Assembly (NCBI GenBank): GCA_012934845.2
Contig: WNNJ02001682.1
Location: 62,001 to 126,000, forward strand
From: Pomphorhynchus laevis
Taxonomy: Eukaryota; Acanthocephala; Palaeacanthocephala; Echinorhynchida; Pomphorhynchidae
Reading direction: 5' to 3'
Length of the DNA stretch: 64,000 nucleotides
Positions 21,063 to 31,626 of this stretch are shown one piece after another. Each line of letters opens with the position of its first letter. Position 1 is the first letter of the stretch. Made by a program: the position numbers and the translations under genes. Under the pieces are notes generated by a model, which saw only the letters and a program-made list of their open reading frames with translations, made no database searches and was not told the DNA's origin.

Positions 21063-24000
21063 ATGGGCTCATTTAAACAAACAAAATTAAAATAAGTATT
21101 CATTTGATGTAATCATCGTCTCCGTAGTGGAATGTTGCCAGAATGGCGCAGGATCTTTGATCTTGATGCTCTTAAGCAAGCCGATACATTTTTTGTCCGA
21201 ATATATGCCGATTAATGTGCGCAAAGTGCTCATCTCATCACTATAGTCTGTTCCTTTTTTATCTGCTATTTTTCTAACTAAGTTCTTCAGCAAAGCAGAC
21301 GCTGCCGGTCCAATAGTGCCGTTGGTCGAAACTACGAATGGAGAAAACGATGTATTTTCAATATCAATAATTCGTTCTTCGTATTTCGCTCGCTTTCTGC
21401 TTTCGTGATATTCAAATGCAGCGGATGGTGACTTAATGGTATAGGATGGTGCAAGATTATTGAAGATACAAACGTCGATGAATGTCCGCTCCATCCTAGT
21501 TCCAAAAAGTCCGTTGCACACAATATCTGCTCGAGCTTCCGGTTTGCGAGTTGTCGTACTGATCAAAAAGTTGTAGCATTTGGGTACTGCTGACAGACAC
21601 GGTACTAAGGCAACACAGCTACATGCAGTGGACAAATATCTAGATAGTATCTCGTATCTCGTTATGTCTAATTATTGTCAAGGCACCCCTACGACACGAT
21701 AACGCATGACAGCAAGACATCTCTGATCCACAGATGCATATACCCGATATGTCGTTTGGAGTCCATCCATACCGTGCTGCGACTGCATCTTGAAATTCCT
21801 GATGTGACAGGTGGAATAATTTAAACGATAGTGGACGGATTGTTAACCAGCTGAATGCGCCCTTCAAACTAGCGTACTGTAAAATATTTTTCGCATCCTC
21901 GAATAATCAGACGATATCAGCTCTTTTGGCTCTGGCAGTGGCTAATTTTGTGCTGGTTATAAGTCTTCGGGCCTCATGTTGGGCAACAATTATTCAGAAA
22001 AACTCAAATAATTTGAGTAGGTGGACGTTAAAATTCTTGACGACTCAAACTGCGATACTGCTTCCACGATAGGACTTCTGATGCCAAGACCACCAACGGA
22101 CGTTGGTAATGCAATAATTTGCTTCTGCATGTCAGATAGTTCGGTGTTGACAAGTATTTGTACAAATTGCCCATAAATCTCATCGTGTAATGGTTGCATG
22201 CTTTCAGGAATGATTTTGGTCGTCCTTGAAAGGTGCATCCACTTTGATTGAGTTCCATATACGAATGCAGAATAAGCCGAGTGTGCATCAAACCTAGCAG
22301 CTTCAGTCAGCTTAGTGATTAGAGAGATAGACTTTGAAATCCGGTTGTGTACATCAGATTGTTTATATTTTGACGAACCAATTTTAGAACCAAGGATAAC
22401 CAACCCATCTGTCACGACTTCTACGCTCGTTCCTGTAAACGCTGAATTTGCGAGATCTTCATTATTAGGATGTAGCAACAGATTCGACTTTCCTGGATTT
22501 ACAATATAGCCGTAGTGGGGACCGTTGTCTGCAAGCCATTCCCACGCCTTGTACAGTGTAGATACGCTACCAACAAATGAAGCATCACCTGCATACCATC
22601 TCTGGAAAAGGCCGGGAACTGACGCTTGTCGACGATAAATAAGCACCAACGAAGATACGGCAAAAGCCGCCATTGCCAAAGGGTCCCCTTGTGTTAGGCC
22701 TTCTTGTGCCATGATAATATCGCCTTCCCCGATAAGCTGCGTATTATGTGAATATGTATTGTAAAGTGGCACAGATAAAGCTGGACATGCTATCCCAACA
22801 TTTGCCAGCAATAGTTTCCTATTGACACAATTGAAAGCATTCGCTGCATCGATAGCAAGTAAGCCAACCATATTGATTTTCGAGAATTCACTATTTACGC
22901 TACGAATAGCATATTCAATACCTGCCTGCTGACCGGCACAAAGTTGCATAACGCCTGCTACTGCTTGCAATTTTGGGGAAGCAACTTCGAGAATAACCTT
23001 ACCAATCAATCGTCGGACGACCTCGCCAACTCCTATTGGCCTAATCCCTGGTTTTTTATTGAGTGCGATTATCCTGCTGGCCGTGAATGCCTCCATATGG
23101 GTGGGGTTTACTGCTTCTGTGGCAATTTTATAAGCCATGTCAGCTAAAACATCAACAAGACGTTGAGAGTGAGTCTTGAAACTCCTCCATAACGTTTTAA
23201 TTATAACAGCAATCATTCCGGATGGACCCGCACCGCCTTGTATTTTTTAGCAGCTTTCATTATCCTGGTTCTATCAATAACTGTGTATTCAACTGGGTGG
23301 TGAGAAATACTCCCACTGAGACTATTTTCTTGGAAAGCGACTGCTTTAAAGTATCTGGCAGCGGGATGACGATCTAGCAGAATATTCTTAATCGTCTGTC
23401 CATTCACTTCGTCGTTCATCTTGAACAAGGCTTATTCCTCAGACACTTTTATGCTAAGACTATTATGCGCACATATTGTGTTTCTGGATTGCATAAGCCG
23501 AGAAAATGACTTTAAGCAGTCATTGTGCTTCGTACGTGTTTTTCTAGTCTGAGCATTTACGGCATTTCGAAGAACAATACCTTCATCTAGCAAGACTATG
23601 ACATCACCTTTCTGCCATGCATCCAAGCGTCTTTTAAGAGCCTTTCGCAACGTGGCTGTTTTTCTCATTAGTAATCTTTGGAGTAATAGCTGACACATTA
23701 CAGCTGCCTATTTCAATGCAGTTGGTTGTTCAGGATGGTTTTTAGTAAATTTGCTGTAAGCCGAAGTCAAAAGGTCCACGAACATATTACTGGCATCACA
23801 AATTGGGGGATGAAAAAGGTTTGGTCTCCATGTTCTGATTTCGTCATAAATTGTTGATATGGTTAGTAGATGAAGAAGACATGTTATTTGCAGTTTGTTA
23901 GGAGCTGCCGTAATCTGAACGCTTGATAACAGTTGATTAATGTCGTCGCCAATAAACTCATTGGTGCGTGCATTTTGTCTCTCCATATTGATAGAAGGGC

Positions 24001-24124
24001 TGTTATTTGAGCAATTAGGCGCTGCACAGTTCGTACAATGCTTGTTAGCCTTGCGACACCGACAACCCTTGCAAACAGCGTTCGGTCCATTACAACTGCA
24101 ACATCTAGGAAGTGCTGATGGCAC
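21063..24124 (-). pseudogene. CXC-finger REL-type LINE, single ORF (element G)
   Basis: Same architecture as element F. CXC-like finger from the ATG at 24124: CCSCNG...CKGCRCRKANKHCTNC...C (residues 8-38), then IRTWRPNLFHPPICDAS. RT: GIRPIGVGEVVRRLI, LLAIDAANAFNCVNR, QEGLTQGDPLAMAAFA and WYAGDASFVG at about 22.59 kb, where the second catalytic Asp pair reads GD instead of DD, so the RT should be dead. Then GGLGIRSP, the CICGSEMSCCHALSCRRG...RHNEIRD knuckle and endonuclease RADIVCNGLFG, TFIDVCIFNNLAPSY, HESRKRAKYEERI. Coding ends at 21087. At least four frame breaks (about 23.70, 23.43, 23.21, 21.9-21.64 kb). 3' end on the minus strand is GAGCCCATTTGCGGG at 21055-21075, shared with the fragment at 25.9 kb. 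Confidence 0.86.
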
Positions 24125-24195
24125 CCCTTTGGCATATTTTCAAGTTGTAGTTTGTGTTGTGTCAAGCTGGACGATTGTATGTTGATTTATTTTGT
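24125..24195 (-). promoter_or_regulatory. 5' leader of REL element G
   Basis: Short leader; 24174-24196 on the minus strand reads AACAAAATAAATCAACATAC then AAT, a variant of the shared 5' motif, 50-70 nt before the ATG. Confidence 0.45.
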
Positions 24196-24300
24196 TAATT
24201 TATTGGAAATGTAGATGAACTAAAAACTGTATGGAAATTATTAATTCATGAGTGTCCGAAATTCGGCTTTCATGTGAATTCAGAAAAAAGTGTATTTGTG
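24196..24300 (+). pseudogene. REL LINE reverse-transcriptase shard
   Basis: Plus strand 24209-24300 translates to VDELKTVWKLLIHECPKFGF then HVNSEKSVFVSHS, matching the L..W..L...GP.YGFHVN..KC block that follows the YADD box in elements F and G. About 30 codons, no flanking homology; an orphan shard. Confidence 0.65.
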
Positions 24301-25340
24301 TCCCATTCCTACAATTGCATCTCGCAAATCGTTGGGAATAACGCCAGATTCCAAACATTTATTGAAGATACTGGTAATAAGGCAGCAAATCATGGACGCG
24401 ACGTTCTTTAGAAAAATAGACGGTATTCCGTCTGGCCCGCCGAGTTAGTAGATTTTAGCTTCTGTAGCGCATTATTACGGAGAAAATTATTGGATCAGCA
24501 ACAATATCAGATAACATACCACCAAAGTGTGTAGCAAATATGTTCGGAAAACATTTTTGATCGGTCGTTGTATGATCTTTGTGATCGGTTAATAGAGAAA
24601 ACTGGCATCGAAACGATAAGGAACGTCAAACGTATGAATAGAATCGGTAAGGGTCGTTGCGAATGAATTGAATAGTACTCATTTCAAATAATCTCCGTTT
24701 ATTAAGGATAAGAGAGCATACACGATTCCGGATTACGTTGAAATCATCAAAATTGAGATATCCATTGCGGAACATTAACCACGCCTCGTTCGTCTCATTT
24801 ATATCGGACGGCATTTCAGAATCCAGCCATCTTTTACTCACTGGGGAGGAACGAACTACGCGCAGCGGAGTAGATCGTCGATATACTATCAGAATAATGT
24901 CGCGGAAGATACACACCCAGTTCTTGTATTTTGCTGGCAGAGCAGAATCCGCAGATGAATCGATCATCTATGTTTGGATATACATCCTTTCTAAAAGACA
25001 TAATCGTCCAGAGATCGCATCCTTCTGAATCACGTGCGATCTAAATATCGCAATACTCCACAGCAGTAGATATGGAAGGATCATTGCTAATGCACGACCA
25101 CTTTTGGCAGGTTTCGTGGATTTAGAAAGTGTACCATTCTTACTACCCGTAGTGCTTTTTCGACATTTCGAAGCAACTCCAAAGAATTGACGACCGTACT
25201 CAAGCGCGTTTAGAGCGAATTCGGCTTTCGATCCTATCGCAGTTAGATCCCTTATATCATGGGATGACTTTGTTGAAAATGCGTTTTCGTTGTCGTTGAA
25301 TGTTGTTGTGGTTTTTTGTATGTTTTTTTATTGTAAGTAT
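24301..25340 (-). pseudogene. APE LINE with large internal deletion (element S)
   Basis: Minus strand, 5' to 3': shared 5' motif TTACAATAAAAAAACATACA (25317-25337); an ORF1 start near 25190 (MSKK...); the ORF1 finger GCDLWTIMSFRKDVYPNIDD then RFICGFC at about 25035-24935; then a jump into ORF2 linker sequence between endonuclease and RT (VSKRWLDSEM, FEMSTIQFIRNDPYRFYSYV at 24967-24626) and the start of the RT (GGPDGIPSIFLKNVAS, NKCLESGVIPNDLRDAIV at 24470-24305). The ORF1 tail and whole endonuclease are missing, and the element ends in the RT. Several breaks. It keeps its 5' end and lost its 3' end. Confidence 0.7.
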
Positions 25341-25361
25341 TTATATTATAAGTATTATTTA

Positions 25362-25436
25362 ATCACCTCAATCTATTGAATCTATTAATCACCTCAATCT
25401 ATTGTGATCTATTTAATCACCTCAATCTATTGAATT
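25362..25436 (+). repeat. Short imperfect tandem repeat
   Basis: Three copies of AATCACCTCAATCTATTG separated by short spacers. It adjoins the 5' truncation point of the REL fragment that follows. Confidence 0.85.
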
Positions 25437-25945
25437 CGATAACAATACAACATCGCGAGATGGAGATGCAATGGCAGATATTTCTTGCAACGGCCTATTT
25501 CGAATTGCTACGGACCAGTCCTTCATGGATATATGCGTTTGTAACTCTTTGGCTCCGTCGTACTCCCTATCAAGAATATCAGACCCCTTCAAATACCACG
25601 AAAATCGTAAAAATGCAAAATATAATGAACAAATAGTGAAAGTCGAGCATGCATTCTTTCATCCGATTATATTATCGACCACAGAAGGGCGGGTCCGACA
25701 ACGAAAGCTGTACTCAAACAAATATCAAGTCAGATATTCACTCGCACCCATTCTTCGTACAATGATTGTATACGAACCTTACTATCAAGGATCTCAACTC
25801 CCATTGCAAAGGCTGTTTCAATGTCAATAAGGATGATACCTTACGCGTGTCAGAAAGCAACAACCGATGATCACACAAAATCACAAATAACGTTTTAAGT
25901 TTAATAGTGATAACAATATAAGAGCCCATTTGCGGGTAACCCGTA
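25437..25945 (+). pseudogene. REL-type LINE 3' fragment (element H)
   Basis: A 5'-truncated copy holding only the PD-(D/E)XK endonuclease: RDGDAMADISCNGLFRIATD, SFMDICVCNSLAPSY, KYHENRKNAKYNEQIVKVEH and FFHPIILSTTEG (25460-25690), the same order as in elements F and G. Reading frame shifts near 25.7 kb. Its 3' end at 25922-25941, GAGCCCATTTGCGGGTAACC, matches the end of element G (GAGCCCATTTGCGGG) and of element B (TTGCGGGTAACC). Confidence 0.8.
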
Positions 25946-26219
25946 AATTGTAATTGTCTGTTATCAATAATAAATTTTAAATTGGAAAAAAATTATTTAG
26001 TCACCAAGACAATTTATTAAGCAGTCAATAACCAGACAATTTTTTATTTACGGATTTTTTTGTCATTTTTTGATAATTTAAAAAAAAATAAAAAAAATAA
26101 AACATTAATACGATTAAATCGTCTTAAATAATTGTATAGTTTGTGATATTTCAGTATCGTTTGTTTTAGTAAACAGTATATTATTAGTATATTTCAGTAT
26201 TTTTGATAATTAGTATTTT
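25946..26219. other. AT-rich spacer
   Basis: A/T runs and short palindromic strings; no gene, RNA or element boundary that I can support. Confidence 0.5.
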
Positions 26220-26790
26220 TATTGTCTTTGTGCTAATGTTTCATACAGAGCATTAGCCACAAGGCTGTTTTGCTCGATTGCGACAATAAAAAAAACAGAA
26301 AAAAGAAAAAGGTCATTTATAGAACGCCTCGATTCGACGTACCACATCTAGCTTCATAATCCAATTCTTCAGCATTTTTCGAAAATCCAGAAAGCTCGCA
26401 GCGTTCACAATGGAAGGGGGTAAATCATTCCATAACTTACACGCTCGATGGGAAAGTTGAAATTTTTTAGATAATTTTGAATGGCACAAAATATTTAGAC
26501 AAAGAGAATGTTCTCTTCTTCCTTGTCGACAATTTTTCCTATTAACTTTAATGGGGAATCCTACATAATGATGTACTATGCGATACATAGAACACATGCC
26601 TAGGAACACGAGGCGACAAAATATGGAACTCAATCCAAGGTGAAAGAGCCGCTGCTCATAAGGGAGAGTCATCAAGCTAGGATATAAGCGTGTGACACTT
26701 TGTAGTATGCGATCATACTTTGACATTTCATCTTTCGTACATGGAAATGCAACCGGTGCGGCATATTCGACGTCAGCTCCCTCCTTTATC
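26220..26790 (-). pseudogene. 5'-truncated APE LINE, RT C-terminus (element Q)
   Basis: From about 26775 leftwards: VEYAAPVAFPCTKDEMSKYD, LQSVTRLYPSLM, LPYEQRLFHLGLSS, HSKLSKKFQLSHRACKLWND and LPPSIVNAASFLDFRKMLKN, the C-terminal domain of an APE-LINE ORF2, ending at 26313. The 3' untranslated region holds the hairpin AGCCTTGTGGCT (26255-26266, minus strand) in a CAATCGAGCAAAACAG context shared with three other copies. Upstream part of ORF2 is lost and replaced by a plus-strand LINE tail at 26780. Confidence 0.8.
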
Positions 26791-26860
26791 ACATTCAAAC
26801 ACCTCATCCGTTCACACTTGTTCGACACATGATTTACATTTTTGTTTTGTTGTGGACCTT
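26780..26860 (+). mobile_element. LINE K 3' untranslated fragment
   Basis: CCTCCTTTATCACATTCAAA, CGTTCACACTTGTTCGACAC and TTTGTTTTGTTGTGG match the 3' untranslated region of the LINE at 35.5-39.2 kb, but the terminal hairpin is missing. Confidence 0.7.
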
Positions 26861-27227
26861 TGAGTGCTGGTTCTATATTACGTAAAAATCGTAAAAACGA
26901 GAAAATCACAAAAAAATCCACCTTTCTACACTATTCATCTCTCACCATATCATACCATGTCCATTTTCTCGTAATCGTACCAATGTATCACCATTTATAA
27001 CTGTTCTAGCAAATTACAAAAAGTTATAAGTATTCAGTTTAATTACAATAAAATACACAAGAAGACGACTGATAAATTAAAAAAGTCTTGGTTATAAAAA
27101 CTCTTACAAAACTCTTACAAAACACTTACAATTATTATACAATAATAATCTACAAAATTTGGGACAAGTTTAAACCAAAATTCAAGCAGTCATCCCGAGA
27201 TACAAGGGCTCTGACTAGTGTGCATAT
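26861..27227. other. AT-rich spacer before LINE C
   Basis: No recognisable gene. Contains a repeated AACTCTTACAAAAC string near 27105-27130. Confidence 0.5.
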
Positions 27228-27277
27228 TTTTTTGGTTTCTAATAAACATACAATTCAGTTCAGCAATCTGAACTGTA
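27228..27277 (+). promoter_or_regulatory. 5' leader of intact LINE C
   Basis: Begins TTTTTGGTTTCTAATAAACA then TACA, identical over about 22 nt to the leader of the chimeric element at 1514-1536. This identity suggests the element starts near 27228, which would give a leader of only about 50 nt. Confidence 0.5.
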
Positions 27278-28549
27278 ATGATCAAAATGGGGAAACGGAG
27301 GAAAACGACAAAATCGACTGTGAATGATAATGGATCCCAGCATTATGTAGAGTGTTCCATGGCCGATTGCCCTGTGTGGACTACTGTTTGGCTACCTATT
27401 CGTCTTCCTTCAAATTTTCTTGATAGAGATTTTCTATGCGGATTTTGTTCAGCATCTTTTCGTAAAGATTTGATAGTTTCAAAGAATGATCAATCGTCTA
27501 TCAGCCATGACAATTCAAATAGTATCGTTTGTGACAAAGATGTTAGTAAAATACAATTCGAACGAAAATGTGGCAAACATCGAAAAGAACAATTATTATC
27601 ATCAAATAAAGAAAGCGCTCGATTTACAGACAATTCTCAAACATTGCAAGAGCAACATGTTGCCACAGACTTCCTGCGAATCGAAAATGAATCATTGAAT
27701 CGAACATCCAACTCATTAATCGATGAAGCATCACCGATTATCGAAAATAACAGTTTAGACAATGACAATCTTATCAATAACGGAAATTTGGATAGTGGAA
27801 ACCTACAACGATCGTACAGTAAATCCGATATCAATTCAAGCTTCTCTGCACCTCTTACTAATCCAGATATATTTACTGATCCAATCAATGCTTATTCACC
27901 TAAGCGCTCTACATATGTTAACATTCCGGGTCAGTCAGATGAAGTGTCTCTTAATCACAAAGATTCTAATCAATTCGAGTCATTGGCAAGTGTTATACCT
28001 GATACATGCCAAATAACTGGAGTCATTGATAGATCTTCACATAATCTTGATGGAAAATCAGTGATTTCCTCTGAGCAGCACTTTTCCCGCGTACGCAAAT
28101 ATCATGATCATTCTCGCGCTATCGTTTTCACTAATATACCTGAATCTATCTCGGTCAACATACAACATAGATTAGATGACGACTTATCCAAAGTTCGTGC
28201 GATACTATCAACCATTTTGGTAGCGTCACCGAAAGAGGTAACGTCCAAAATTAAACTATTAGCTTTGTTTCGAATTGGTAAAAAGCAGAATAATCATCCT
28301 AGATTATTAAAAGCAATTTTTACCGACGCAGCGGCTGCCAAAACTATTCTGAGCAACTCCTATTATCTTAAAGGTTCTCCCGTTAGATTACTAAATGATC
28401 TTGACAAGTATGAACGTGAACGTCTTCGAGAGGTTAGACAATTATTGAGATCGCGCTTAGATGCAGGAGAAACAAACTTAAGAATTCGGAATTTTCAAAT
28501 TGTGCGACGAGGGACTCGCTTGAATTGGACTCCGCTGTTTGTGGATTAG
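27278..28549 (+). CDS. LINE ORF1, intact (element C)
   Basis: 423-codon nucleic-acid-binding ORF1 protein presumed to coat LINE RNA. MIKMGKRRKTTKS start (a second Met at codon 4 aligns with other copies' MGRKK/MGGRKK starts). Residues about 22-55: Cys4 finger ECSMADC-P-V-W-T-T ... DFLCGFC. Residues about 60-260: Ser/Asn/Asp-rich spacer without recognisable domains. Residues about 270-420: C-terminal module with RAIVFTNIPESISV, HRLDDDLSKVRAILSTIL, KLLALFRIGKKQ, PRLLKAIFTDAAAAKTIL, SYYLKGSPVRLLNDL, ERERLREVRQLLRSRLDAGE and NLRIRNFQIVRRG, resembling the RRM-like and C-terminal domains of L1/CR1 ORF1. No stop or frameshift. Overlaps the open ORF2 frame at its end. Confidence 0.92.
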   Translation: MIKMGKRRKTTKSTVNDNGSQHYVECSMADCPVWTTVWLPIRLPSNFLDRDFLCGFCSASFRKDLIVSKNDQSSISHDNSNSIVCDKDVSKIQFERKCGKHRKEQLLSSNKESARFTDNSQTLQEQHVATDFLRIENESLNRTSNSLIDEASPIIENNSLDNDNLINNGNLDSGNLQRSYSKSDINSSFSAPLTNPDIFTDPINAYSPKRSTYVNIPGQSDEVSLNHKDSNQFESLASVIPDTCQITGVIDRSSHNLDGKSVISSEQHFSRVRKYHDHSRAIVFTNIPESISVNIQHRLDDDLSKVRAILSTILVASPKEVTSKIKLLALFRIGKKQNNHPRLLKAIFTDAAAAKTILSNSYYLKGSPVRLLNDLDKYERERLREVRQLLRSRLDAGETNLRIRNFQIVRRGTRLNWTPLFVD

Positions 28550-28590
28550 ATTTAGCTCCTCTCGTCGCTTCTAGCTTATCCAACATACCC

Positions 28591-31464
28591 ATGACAAATG
28601 CATGTGATTACTTAGATGACATTGTTTATTATCAATCACCGTTGTGGTCTGCTCTGGCGAAATTTAATAGTGCTAACAGTAAGGGAAATAACACATGTGC
28701 TTCAATAGGCTATAGTTCTGTGATCTTGTATACTAACGCACGCAGTCTTCTTAATAAAATTCACGAATTGAAGCAACGTATTCAATATTCCCAGCCCTTG
28801 TTAATAGCAATAACAGAAAGCTGGCTTAACTCCGATATATCTGATCACGAGATTGAAATAGCTAATTATTCTTCTTATCGTGTCGATAGGACCGGAAAGA
28901 GAGGAGGTGGGGTAATTTTATATTTACATAATAGTGTAGCGTTTATGACCTTAAGTGCCAAGTCTGAAGGTGGTACAGAAACACTATGGGGCAATATATT
29001 ACTGTCCGGTCATGTGTTAGTTACTATTGGTCTTATATATCGTAGTCCAAGAATGGATGTTTGTTCCATAGTTGATACATTATTAAAGTTTGGATCCCGT
29101 AGTAATGTGGTAGTAGTGGGTGATCTAAATATGCCTTCTATAGACTGGACTAACTACATATGCTTAAATAACAATAATTATTCATCAGCATTCCTTGATA
29201 CTATCAATTTTCTTAATCTAACGCAACATGTCTCAATGTTTACTCGTTCCTCTGGAGACCATCAATCTTTGCTTGATATTTGTCTTACTTCCGATAAATA
29301 TTTGATCACCGGTATAACATATTTGGATCCCTTAGGCAGCTCTGATCATTCTGTTATTCGCTTTAATACAAACTTATCTAATATATTGTCACAACCTGAG
29401 TCTTCATGTATGTCAGTACAATGTTTCAAAACCAATTACAGTTTAGTACGTCAATCCCTTCTCGGTACAAATTGGTATGATCCATTGATTTTTGGAGTTG
29501 AATCATCTTGGCAACAATTTGAAACTCTAATGATATCGCTCCTTCTACGTTTCTCACCTCGTAAGGTAGCAACTGCCCGTGCACGCACAAATCCTTGGTT
29601 TGATAAGGAGCTTCAAGATGCATTGAGATCCAAGAAGCAAAAATTCGTAAGGTATAGGAATGGAGAAACTGATTATAGGTCATTTAAAAAGTGTCGGAAT
29701 CATTTCACATATCTCAAGAGACTTAAAAAGCGGCAATTTGAACAAGTACTGATAGGAAAGTCAGCCAACAATCCTAACATATTATTTAAATATGCAAATT
29801 TTAAAAGTAATGTTCGATCTTCTAGCTCTATCATTGGAAACAATGGACGCATTCTAGTAGATCATTTCGATATTGCTAATGCATTTGGTCGTAAATTTCT
29901 CGTATCAGCTACTACTTCTCCTTGTATAGAAATTACTCGTATTAATCCGTCAATTTTTGATATTCTTCACTTGTTCACAGTTCAAGATGTTATGAAAGAG
30001 TTTAAACGACTGAAACCGTCGGGCTCGATTTGCCCAGATTTACTTCCCTCAATATACCTGAAGAATCTTCATGATGTCATTGCTGCGCCTTTATATAGGA
30101 TATTTATAGCATCATTATATTACGGTATAGTCCCGAATGCATGGAAACGCTCTATCATTAAGCCGCTTCATAAGAAAGGTGATCGATCATGTGTAGATAA
30201 CTACCGACCGGTTAGTTTAACCTCTGTATCGTGTCGTGTATTAGAGAGATTACTTTATCGGATAATCAGTAGCTACCTAGAATCATACAGGTTACTTTCT
30301 ACTAATCAGCACGGATTCCGTAAAAACTGTTCCACAGTAACCAACCTTTTATTGGCACAGGAAAGTTGGGGTTCCATAGTGGATGAGGGGTATGCTGTCG
30401 ATGTCATATTTTTTGACTTCTCCAAAGCATTTGATCATGTACCCCATGACAAGTTGATTATGAAGATAAGTGCATTAAAAATCAATCCAATTATCATTCG
30501 TTGGATATGCAACTTTCTTTCTGGTCGCACATACCAGGTCACCATTAACGGTACCCTTTCCGAGCATTATCCAGTTAATGCCGGTGTCCCGCAAGGGTCT
30601 GTATTGGGTCCTTTGCTGTTTTGTATTTTCATCAACGATCTACCCAGTGTAATAAGTTCGCATTCATTATTATTTGCTGACGATTTAAAAATTTGGAGAG
30701 ACATCAAGTCGAATTATGATCGTAACATTCTTCAATCAGATATTGACACGGTTCTTAAGTGGGCACGTTCTAATGGTCTGTCTGTTAATGCCTCGAAGTG
30801 CACTTGCATGCACATTCGATCACGTAATATTGTTCCAGTGCCGATATATCATCTCGGGGATCGAGTGATTAAATTGGTTTCGAGCTATAAAGATCTTGGC
30901 GTATTGATAACGGATGATTTCTCCACTCGCCAAAACACTGAGTACATTTGTTCGAAGGCCATGCGTATGGTTGGTTTCCTTCGCCGATCATTCAGCTATG
31001 TGAGTCCACGTTCTTTTAGAGTTCTTGCAAACGCTTTTGTACTAAGTCATTTGTTATATGCTTCTCAATGTTCATACCCTCGAACCAGAGATGAGATTAA
31101 TCGACTTGAGAAGGTGCTACGTAGGGCAACAAAATTAGTATATTCTTTGAGAGAACTTCCTTACGAGGACCGTCTTCGGTCTTTAAATATGCAGTCATTA
31201 TGTGATATTCGTGACTCGCGGGATCTGTGTCTTGTATGGGAGGTATTTCACAATGAACACCATGTGTTGCGTGGGCTCTTCAACATTCGATCAACTCGAG
31301 CTTTGCGAGGTCACTCGTTTTATCTTAGTCGCCAACGAATAGTACATTCTAGGACGATTCAATTTGGACAACGAATAATAAATTCATGGAATCGTTTAAG
31401 CGATGATATTGTAAATGCGGGAACTCGGGAGCTCTTTAAACGACAGATTATTTTAAATTGTTAA
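28591..31464 (+). CDS. LINE ORF2, intact APE endonuclease-reverse transcriptase (element C)
   Basis: Nicks target DNA and copies the element RNA at the nick. I place the start at the first ATG of the frame (28591, MTNACDYLDD), 41 nt after the ORF1 stop; the frame is open further upstream and overlaps ORF1 from at least 28525 without an ATG. APE domain: LYTNARSLLNKIHEL, LIAITESWLNSDISD, GKRGGGVILYL, GLIYRSPRMDV, VVVGDLNMPSIDW, LGSSDHSVIRF with catalytic Asn, Glu, Asp and Ser-Asp-His. RT domain: IKPLHKKGDRSCVDNYRPVS, NQHGFRKNCSTVTNLLLAQE, VDVIFFDFSKAFDHVPHD, NAGVPQGSVLGPLLFCIFIN, LLFADDLKIW (about 30.68 kb), KDLGVLITDDFS. C-terminal WNRLSDDIVNAGTRELFK. No RNase H domain seen. No break, so this copy may be recent. 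Jockey/CR1-like by motifs. Confidence 0.93.
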   Translation: MTNACDYLDDIVYYQSPLWSALAKFNSANSKGNNTCASIGYSSVILYTNARSLLNKIHELKQRIQYSQPLLIAITESWLNSDISDHEIEIANYSSYRVDRTGKRGGGVILYLHNSVAFMTLSAKSEGGTETLWGNILLSGHVLVTIGLIYRSPRMDVCSIVDTLLKFGSRSNVVVVGDLNMPSIDWTNYICLNNNNYSSAFLDTINFLNLTQHVSMFTRSSGDHQSLLDICLTSDKYLITGITYLDPLGSSDHSVIRFNTNLSNILSQPESSCMSVQCFKTNYSLVRQSLLGTNWYDPLIFGVESSWQQFETLMISLLLRFSPRKVATARARTNPWFDKELQDALRSKKQKFVRYRNGETDYRSFKKCRNHFTYLKRLKKRQFEQVLIGKSANNPNILFKYANFKSNVRSSSSIIGNNGRILVDHFDIANAFGRKFLVSATTSPCIEITRINPSIFDILHLFTVQDVMKEFKRLKPSGSICPDLLPSIYLKNLHDVIAAPLYRIFIASLYYGIVPNAWKRSIIKPLHKKGDRSCVDNYRPVSLTSVSCRVLERLLYRIISSYLESYRLLSTNQHGFRKNCSTVTNLLLAQESWGSIVDEGYAVDVIFFDFSKAFDHVPHDKLIMKISALKINPIIIRWICNFLSGRTYQVTINGTLSEHYPVNAGVPQGSVLGPLLFCIFINDLPSVISSHSLLFADDLKIWRDIKSNYDRNILQSDIDTVLKWARSNGLSVNASKCTCMHIRSRNIVPVPIYHLGDRVIKLVSSYKDLGVLITDDFSTRQNTEYICSKAMRMVGFLRRSFSYVSPRSFRVLANAFVLSHLLYASQCSYPRTRDEINRLEKVLRRATKLVYSLRELPYEDRLRSLNMQSLCDIRDSRDLCLVWEVFHNEHHVLRGLFNIRSTRALRGHSFYLSRQRIVHSRTIQFGQRIINSWNRLSDDIVNAGTRELFKRQIILNC

Positions 31465-31612
31465 CTGATTTGTTTTTGATTTTCTCTTTTTCTTTTATTT
31501 TGACTATCGATTTGTCAGCAACTGTGAGCTATGCTCGTAACGTTGTCTACATAATAATAATGTAAGCGTGTGCTGGCACGCATTTGCCACGTTAAAATAA
31601 ATCTTTTTTATG
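31465..31612 (+). terminator. LINE C 3' untranslated region with terminal hairpins
   Basis: 31560-31610 reads GTAAGCGTGTGCTGGCACGC, then ATTTGCCACGTTAAAATAAA and TC(T)n. Two overlapping stem-loops can form: GCGTGT/GCACGC with a GCTG loop, or TGGCA/TGCCA with CGCATT loop. The same end occurs on LINE K at 39162-39212, although the ORFs of C and K are very different. Confidence 0.75.
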
Positions 31613-31626
31613 GTTAAATATTAGTT

